DNA of 59,654 nt, taken from positions 1 through 59,654 of the forward strand of contig NZ_QJKI01000024.1 of NCBI RefSeq assembly GCF_003201855.1, read 5' to 3'. This document shows positions 54,953-59,654 of the stretch, piece after piece. The translations under genes and the position numbers were made by a program. Every line of letters begins with the position of its first letter. The stretch's first letter is position 1. The stretch is from Rivihabitans pingtungensis (GTDB taxonomy: Bacteria; Pseudomonadota; Gammaproteobacteria; Burkholderiales; Aquaspirillaceae). The notes beneath the pieces are model-generated. The model did no database searches and had not been told where the DNA came from. It saw only the letters and a program-made list of their open reading frames with translations.

Positions 54953-56239
54953 ATGAAAATGAACCGGCTGACCACCTGGATCGGCTGCGCCCTGGTGCTG
55001 GGGGTGATTGTGGGTTATGCCTGCAACACCCTGGCCGCCTCGCCGGCGCAGGCCAAGGAAATCGCCTCGTATTTCAGCATCCTCACCGATATCTTTCTGC
55101 GCCTGATCAAGATGATCATCGCCCCGCTGGTGTTCGCCACCCTGGTGGCTGGCCTGGCAGGCATGGGTGACGCCCGTTCGGTGGGCCGCATCGGCAGCCG
55201 GGCGCTGGGCTGGTTCATCGGCGCCTCGTTTTGCTCGCTGTTCATCGGCCTGATTTTTGCCAATGTGCTGCACCCTGGCCACGCGCTGAACGTGCCGCTG
55301 CCAGAATCCGCCGCCGGGCTGAACCTGAAAACCGGCGCGCTGAACCTGAAAGACTTTATCACTCATGTCTTCCCCAAGAGCATCATCGAGGCCATGGCCG
55401 GCAATGAGGTTTTGCAGATTCTGGTGTTTGCGCTGTTCTTTGGCCTGGCGCTGGGCCATCTGCACAGCCAGACCGCCCGCTCGCTGGTGAACACCATGGA
55501 TGAAGTGGTGCACGTAATGCTGAAAGTCACCGACTATGTGATGCGCTTTGCCCCGTTTGGCGTGTTTGGCGCGGTGGCCGGCGCCATCACCACCAATGGC
55601 CTGGGCATGCTGGTGATTTTTGGCAAATTCATGCTGAGTTTCTATGTGGCGCTGGCGGTGCTGTGGCTGGTGCTGATTGGCGCTGGCTATCTGGTGCTGG
55701 GCCGCGATGTGTTCCGTTTGCTCAAGCTGGTGCGCGGGCCGCTGCTGGTGGGGTTTTCCACCGCCTCCAGCGAGTCGGTGTACCCCAAGCTGATGGAACA
55801 GCTGGAAAAATTTGGTGTCAAAACCCGCGTGACGGGCTTTGTGCTGCCGCTGGGTTATTCGTTTAACCTGGATGGCTCGATGATGTACACCACCTTTCTG
55901 GCGCTGTTCATCGCCCAAGCTTACGACATCCCGATGACCCTCACCGCCCAGATCACCATGCTGCTGGTGCTGATGGTGTCGTCCAAGGGCATTGCCGGCG
56001 TGCCGCGCGCCTCGCTGGTGGTGGTGGCCGCCGTGCTGCCGATGTTTGGCCTGCCCGAGGCCGGCCTGTTGCTGATTCTGGGTATTGACCACTTCCTGGA
56101 CATGGGCCGCACCGTCACCAATGTGCTGGGCAACGCCATTGCCACCGCCGTGGTGGCCAAGTGGGAAGGCGCCATCGACCCGGTGGACCCGGCGCTGGCC
56201 GAGCGTGAAGAGTCGCTGCCGGTGGAAGGCGAAGCCTAA
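54953..56239 (+). CDS. dctA: Dicarboxylate/cation symporter (DctA family)
   Basis: 428 residues from the ATG at 54953 with AAAGGAAACC upstream. It has the SDF (DAACS) fold: eight membrane helices, RLIKMIIAPLVFATLVAGLA, re-entrant loop serines in FSTASSESVYPKLMEQLEKF, GYSFNLDGSMMYTTFLALFI, MLVLMVSSKGIAGVPRASLV and the ligand region LGIDHFLDMGRTVTNVLGNA. Probably takes up succinate, malate or fumarate; a glutamate carrier (GltP) is the alternative. The sigma-54 promoter supports DctA. The TAA stop is the start of a palindromic repeat. Confidence 0.92.
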   Translation: MKMNRLTTWIGCALVLGVIVGYACNTLAASPAQAKEIASYFSILTDIFLRLIKMIIAPLVFATLVAGLAGMGDARSVGRIGSRALGWFIGASFCSLFIGLIFANVLHPGHALNVPLPESAAGLNLKTGALNLKDFITHVFPKSIIEAMAGNEVLQILVFALFFGLALGHLHSQTARSLVNTMDEVVHVMLKVTDYVMRFAPFGVFGAVAGAITTNGLGMLVIFGKFMLSFYVALAVLWLVLIGAGYLVLGRDVFRLLKLVRGPLLVGFSTASSESVYPKLMEQLEKFGVKTRVTGFVLPLGYSFNLDGSMMYTTFLALFIAQAYDIPMTLTAQITMLLVLMVSSKGIAGVPRASLVVVAAVLPMFGLPEAGLLLILGIDHFLDMGRTVTNVLGNAIATAVVAKWEGAIDPVDPALAEREESLPVEGEA

Positions 56240-56354
56240 GCGCCGCTCACAAAACCTTCCTGGCGTTGTGGTGTGACCTTGCCGTACTTGTTGTACTGTC
56301 TGCGGTCACACGCCTAGCCAGGACCGCTTCGCTGGATTTTGTGAACGACGCTAA
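56238..56354. repeat. Dispersed palindromic repeat after dctA (full length)
   Basis: TAAGCGCCGCTCACAAAACC ... CTGGATTTTGTGAACGACGCTAAG, with TGTGACCTTGCCGTAC / GTACTGTCTGCGGTCACA inside. The dctA stop codon is its first TAA. Confidence 0.85.
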
Positions 56355-56422
56355 GCACCACCTCAGGCCGGCGCGCGCATGACAGCACCCGCTGTCAGCG
56401 CGGGCCGGCTTTGGCATACTGG

Positions 56423-56534
56423 CGGCGCTGACCAAACCCTCCTGGCGTCGTTACGCGGCCTTGCCGGACGACTTTACGATCTGTGGCCGCAGCCTGGCCA
56501 GGATCGCTGCGCGGGGTTGTATGAGCGACGCTTA
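56423..56534. repeat. Dispersed palindromic repeat upstream of dinB (diverged)
   Basis: GGCGCTGACCAAACCCTCCTGGCGTCGTT ... CCTGGCCAGGATCGCTGCGCGGGGTTGTATGAGCGACGCTTA. Same orientation as the copy at 56238, with about 70 bp between them. It is immediately upstream of the dinB start. Confidence 0.75.
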
Positions 56535-56552
56535 TTGCCCGCCCGGATGCCG

Positions 56553-57635
56553 ATGAACCCGCCTGCCCGCAAAATCATTCACATCGATTGCGACTGCTTT
56601 TTTGCCGCCGTGGAAATGCGCGACCATCCCGAATGGCGCGATGTGCCGCTGGCGGTGGGCGGCGCGCCTGCCGCGCGTGGGGTGATTGCCACCTGCAATT
56701 ATCCGGCGCGCGCCTTTGGCATTCACTCCGCCATGCCCTCGGCACAGGCGCTCAAGCGCTGCCCGCACTTGGTGCTGGTGCCGGGCGACATGGCGCGCTA
56801 CCGCGAAGCTTCACAGGCGGTGCGCGCGGTGTTCGAGCGCTTTACCAGCTTGATCGAGCCGGTGTCGCTGGACGAAGCCTATCTGGATGTCAGCGGCCAG
56901 CCGCATTGCCAGGGCAGCGCCACGCGCATGGCCGAGGCGATTCGCGCCGCCATCCGCCACGAGGTGGGCATCACCGCCTCGGCCGGCATTGCCCCCAATA
57001 AAATGCTGGCCAAGATCGCCAGTGACTGGAACAAGCCCGACGGCCAATGGCTGATCCGCCCGCAGGACATCGCCGAATTCATGCCCAGCTTGCCGGTGCA
57101 TAAGCTCAACGGCGTCGGCCCGGCCACCGCTGCACGGCTGGCGGCGCTGGGGGTGAGCACCTGCGGCCAGTTGCAGCAGCTGCCGCTGGCCGAACTAGCG
57201 CAGCGCTTTGGTCGCTTTGGCGAGCGTCTGCACCAGATGGCGCGCGGCGAGGATACCCGGCCGGTGCGCAGCGAGCGGGTGCGCAAATCGCTCAGCGTCG
57301 AGCGCACCTATCCAGTGGACTTGCCCGACCTGGCCGCCTGCGCTGCGCAGCTGCCCAGCCTGCTGGCCGCGCTGACCGCACGGCTGGCGCCGTGGCTGGC
57401 CAGCGGCGGCCAGTTTCGCGGCGCCTGGGTGAAGGTGCGCTTTGCCGATTTTCATCACACCACGGTGGAAGACATTCATGCCCCGCTTACCGAGCCGGCG
57501 CTGCATGCGCTGTTGGTGCAGGCATTGGCGCGCGGCGGCCAGCCGGTGCGCCTCTTGGGGGTGGGCGTGCGGCTGATGCCGCCGGCCGCGCCACACAGCG
57601 CGCGACACAGCCAGCAATTGGAGCTGTTTGCCTGA
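56553..57635 (+). CDS. dinB: DNA polymerase IV
   Basis: 360 residues from the ATG at 56553 (an ATG two codons earlier is equally possible): MNPPARKIIHIDCDCFFAAV with catalytic Asp in HIDCDCFF, the YPARAFGI motif, VSLDEAYLDVS (catalytic DE), ASAGIAPNKMLAKIASDWNK, the HhH region KLNGVGPATAARLAALGV and a little-finger domain. The protein ends QLELFA, a clear beta-clamp binding motif (QLxLF). It carries out error-prone translesion synthesis. A palindromic repeat sits where the promoter is expected; I see no LexA box. Confidence 0.95.
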   Translation: MNPPARKIIHIDCDCFFAAVEMRDHPEWRDVPLAVGGAPAARGVIATCNYPARAFGIHSAMPSAQALKRCPHLVLVPGDMARYREASQAVRAVFERFTSLIEPVSLDEAYLDVSGQPHCQGSATRMAEAIRAAIRHEVGITASAGIAPNKMLAKIASDWNKPDGQWLIRPQDIAEFMPSLPVHKLNGVGPATAARLAALGVSTCGQLQQLPLAELAQRFGRFGERLHQMARGEDTRPVRSERVRKSLSVERTYPVDLPDLAACAAQLPSLLAALTARLAPWLASGGQFRGAWVKVRFADFHHTTVEDIHAPLTEPALHALLVQALARGGQPVRLLGVGVRLMPPAAPHSARHSQQLELFA

Positions 57636-57692
57636 GCAGGGCGCCAACGCCGCACAACGTTTTATGAGCGACACGCACTCGGTGAATAACGC

Positions 57693-58994
57693 TCAGTGAC
57701 CCAGGCTTTTTTTCATTTTTTGCGTGCCCCACCACACCCCGGCGGCCACCAGCGGAATGGCCAGGCCGGTGACCAATTCGGGGTTGACCGGCGCACCGGC
57801 CACTTTCAGCGCCTTGGCCAGATAGCCAATCAAGCCCACCGCGTAATAGGTCAGCACGCCCACCGACAGCCCTTCCACGGTTTCTTGCAGACGCAGTTGC
57901 AGCTCGGCGCGGCGGTCCATCGACGCCAGCAGCGCCTGATTCTGCCCTTGCAGCGACACCTCCACCCGCGTGCGCAGCAAGGCGGTGGCGCGCTGGATGC
58001 GCGCGGCCAGCTGGGTTTGCCGGTTGCCGATGGTTTCGCAGGTGGCCATGGCCGGCGCCAGCCGGCGGATGGTGAACTCCCGGAAGGGCTGCACCCCGCC
58101 CAGCCGCGCCTCGCGCAATTCCTCAATGCGCCGCTCCACCTGGCGGTAATACGCCTGCCCGGCCGAGAAGCGATATTGCGTGCTGGAAATCGCGTCTTCC
58201 AGGTCGGCGGCCAGTTCGGTGAGCTGATCCAGCAAGGCGTCGTCGCTGCTGCGCGCGCCGCTCTTGCCGCTCATCTGCCCGGTAAGCGCGCGCATGCGCC
58301 GGCCCAGATCGTCCATCACCCGCACCTGCGCCTTGGCCACCGGCAGCGCCAGCAAGGCCAGCATGCGATAGGTTTCCAGCTCGAACAGCCGTTGCAGCAT
58401 GCGCCCGCGCTGCGAAGCGCTCATGCCGTAATCCAGCACCAACAGGCGGGTGACGCCAGCGCCCAGATTGCGGTCCGGGTGCAGGCGCAGATCGGTCAGC
58501 GCCATGGCGTTGCCGTCGCCAATGCTGGCGCCCACCAGATCGTTGCCGGCAAACCACTGCTGCGCCAGGGTTTCCGTGTCGGCGGCGCCGGCATCTTCCT
58601 GCGGCAGGATCACCGCATGAATCGCCACCAGCAGCGGGTCGGCTTGATTGGACAGCCAATCCAGCGGCAAGCCTTCAAATGCGCTGTCGGCAAATGGCTC
58701 GCCAGTGCGGCCACGGCGCAGCAGGGTGTAGCGGGCAAACTCGGTGTGCAGCCCCCAGTTCAGCCGCAGGCCGGGCAGCTCGGCCTGGTATTGCACCGCG
58801 TCGGCCGCCGGCAAGGGCAAACCCAGCTGCGCCGCCAGCCGCGACAGCGCCTGACGCTGGCGGCTGCCGTCGTCGTCAAAGAAAAACGCCAGCGAAGTCA
58901 CCTGCGCAGGCGAAGGCACGGACACCGGCGTGCGCACATGGGCTTCGTTGTTCAGCAACTGGCGCTGCGGATGCAGAAAAAAAGTATCGGTCAT
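57693..58994 (-). CDS. DUF3422 family protein
   Basis: 433 residues from the ATG at 58994: MTDTFFLHPQRQLLNNEAHV. DUF3422 blocks include NWGLHTEFARYTLLRRG, VLDYGMSASQRGRMLQRLFE, LETYRMLALLALPVAKAQV and EFTIRRLAPAMATCETIGNR. Two hydrophobic segments near the C-terminus (GVLTYYAVGLIGYLAKALKV and PLVAAGVWWGTQK) suggest membrane attachment. Function unknown; the family is common in beta- and alphaproteobacteria. It is divergent from the sulfate-binding protein gene. Confidence 0.9.
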   Translation of the reverse strand: MTDTFFLHPQRQLLNNEAHVRTPVSVPSPAQVTSLAFFFDDDGSRQRQALSRLAAQLGLPLPAADAVQYQAELPGLRLNWGLHTEFARYTLLRRGRTGEPFADSAFEGLPLDWLSNQADPLLVAIHAVILPQEDAGAADTETLAQQWFAGNDLVGASIGDGNAMALTDLRLHPDRNLGAGVTRLLVLDYGMSASQRGRMLQRLFELETYRMLALLALPVAKAQVRVMDDLGRRMRALTGQMSGKSGARSSDDALLDQLTELAADLEDAISSTQYRFSAGQAYYRQVERRIEELREARLGGVQPFREFTIRRLAPAMATCETIGNRQTQLAARIQRATALLRTRVEVSLQGQNQALLASMDRRAELQLRLQETVEGLSVGVLTYYAVGLIGYLAKALKVAGAPVNPELVTGLAIPLVAAGVWWGTQKMKKSLGH

Positions 58995-59097
58995 GGTGTG
59001 GAGTGACAAGGCAAGAGTAATCGGCACGAAAATAAAACAAATGTTTGAATCTGGGCAATCCTGTCATGCCGAGCGTCCGTGGCGGCCCGGCGAGCTG

Positions 59098-59125
59098 TTG
59101 ACAGGGGTTTACCACCTTTTAGACT
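59098..59125 (+). promoter_or_regulatory. Candidate sigma-70 promoter of the sulfate-binding protein gene
   Basis: TTGACA (59098-59103) and TAGACT (59120-59125) are 16 bp apart, about 105 bp upstream of the start codon. A GGAAT-ATAAA-ATTCC inverted repeat (59162-59176) lies between this promoter and the gene. Confidence 0.45.
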
Positions 59126-59227
59126 ATTTTGCTATTAGCAATTGGTTTGAAGTTTTTTCTAGGAATATAAAATTCCCGGATACTGGCCCTCGACATCTGC
59201 ACACCCACTAATCTGTCAGGAGCCATC

Positions 59228-59526
59228 ATGAAAACCAAATTGTCACTGCTGCTGGCCGGCGCGCTGGCGCTGGCCCCGTCGGCCTGGGCCGCCTCGCTGC
59301 TGAATGTGTCCTACGACCCCACCCGCGAACTGTACAAGGAAATCAACCCGGCTTTCATCAAATCCTGGCAGAGCCAAACCGGCGAAACGCTGACCATCCA
59401 GCAATCGCACGGCGGCTCGGGCAAGCAGGCCCGCTCGGTGATTGATGGCCTGTCGGCGGATGTGGTCACCCTGGCGCTGGCGCACGACATTGACGAAATC
59501 GCCGAAAAAACCAAACTCTTGCCTAG
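59228..59526 (+). pseudogene. Sulfate-binding protein (Sbp/CysP type), N-terminal fragment interrupted by an IS
   Basis: Starts [20 protein letters not shown] with a Sec signal (cut after AWA) and continues [60 protein letters not shown] and [13 protein letters not shown], a clear periplasmic sulfate/thiosulfate-binding protein. After codon 98 the sequence changes abruptly into an IS end. The intact protein would deliver sulfate to the CysTWA ABC importer. The remainder of the gene, if present, lies beyond the window. Confidence 0.9.
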
Positions 59527-59654
59527 AGCATGTTCTGAACCATCCCAACAACATCAGGAAGGTGCGGCAGCATCAACATGGCAAACGCCACGTAATGTAA
59601 TCCAGCCAGCGTCTGCGGCAGCTTCTCGTAAGCTCTGGCCAAACGCCGGAAGCG
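59523..59654 (-). mobile_element. IS5-family insertion sequence end with transposase C-terminus (partial)
   Basis: The minus strand reads into the window as a transposase tail: [20 protein letters not shown], then [20 protein letters not shown] and NML-stop, the typical IS5-type C-terminus (the [21 protein letters not shown] pattern). The IS end is GAGCATGTTCTGAACC (from about 59526), next to CTAG (59523-59526), which fits the CTAG/YTAR target duplications of IS5-type elements. The transposase TAG stop (59525-59523) falls in that CTAG. The rest of the element is outside the window. Confidence 0.85.

Overview
The window is a high-GC proteobacterial chromosome segment. Gene content (DUF3460, DUF3422, YaeQ, a BioC/BioH biotin pair, a Tol-Pal cluster, DctA, CstA) points to a Betaproteobacterium, with Neisseriales/Chromobacteriaceae as my best guess from protein style alone. 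No rRNA, tRNA or CRISPR array is visible.

Layout. Positions 1-4570 (minus) hold the N-terminal 1523 residues of a very large DUF4347/beta-propeller/cadherin-like surface protein that runs off the left edge, preceded by a phage tail-collar-like gene. Next come yaeQ, a ZntA-type metal-exporting P-ATPase and a convergent Fur-family regulator that lacks the usual CxxC. A di-haem cytochrome c peroxidase gene (10264-16630, minus) is cut in two by a complete 5372-bp Tn3-family (Tn21-type ends) transposon, with perfect 38-bp inverted repeats and a 5-bp target duplication ACGGT. The transposon carries a shortened tnpA at one end, tnpR at the other, and cargo between them (broken MNT nucleotidyltransferase, cupin, three small overlapping ORFs).

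16.9-23.3 kb: chemoreceptor, then tolR-tolA-tolB-pal (no tolQ) and a DUF3460 gene. 23.4-30.8 kb: ruvA-PAP2-ruvB, a crotonase, uvrD and a REC-TPR protein. 31-35 kb: two small proteins, then methyltransferase-bioH-bioC-patatin lipoprotein (minus). 35-40.6 kb: dinD, two EamA transporters, a LysR regulator and a GGDEF protein. 41-48.3 kb: aspA, a two-component system divergent from cstA-ybdD-like-yjiA. 48.4-52.9 kb: cytochrome P450 with a divergent AraC regulator, then an XRE-ImmA/IrrE protease plus PIN-domain pair behind a palindromic operator. 52.9-59.6 kb: sdaA, dctA behind a near-perfect sigma-54 promoter, dinB, DUF3422, and a sulfate-binding protein gene broken by an IS5-type element at the right edge.

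Several genes form a C4-dicarboxylate/amino-acid theme: aspA (aspartate to fumarate), sdaA (serine to pyruvate), dctA (C4-dicarboxylate uptake) and cstA (pyruvate/peptide uptake with its own sensor pair).

The most striking structure not explained by genes is a family of about 115-bp imperfect palindromes (at least a dozen full, half or degraded copies), lying at gene ends and often in tandem. In four cases the terminal TAAG of a repeat supplies the stop codon of the neighbouring gene. Other leads are the FNR-like box plus 19-bp Fur-style palindrome in front of the disrupted peroxidase, the in-frame deletion in tnpA, and the XRE-ImmA/PIN operon.
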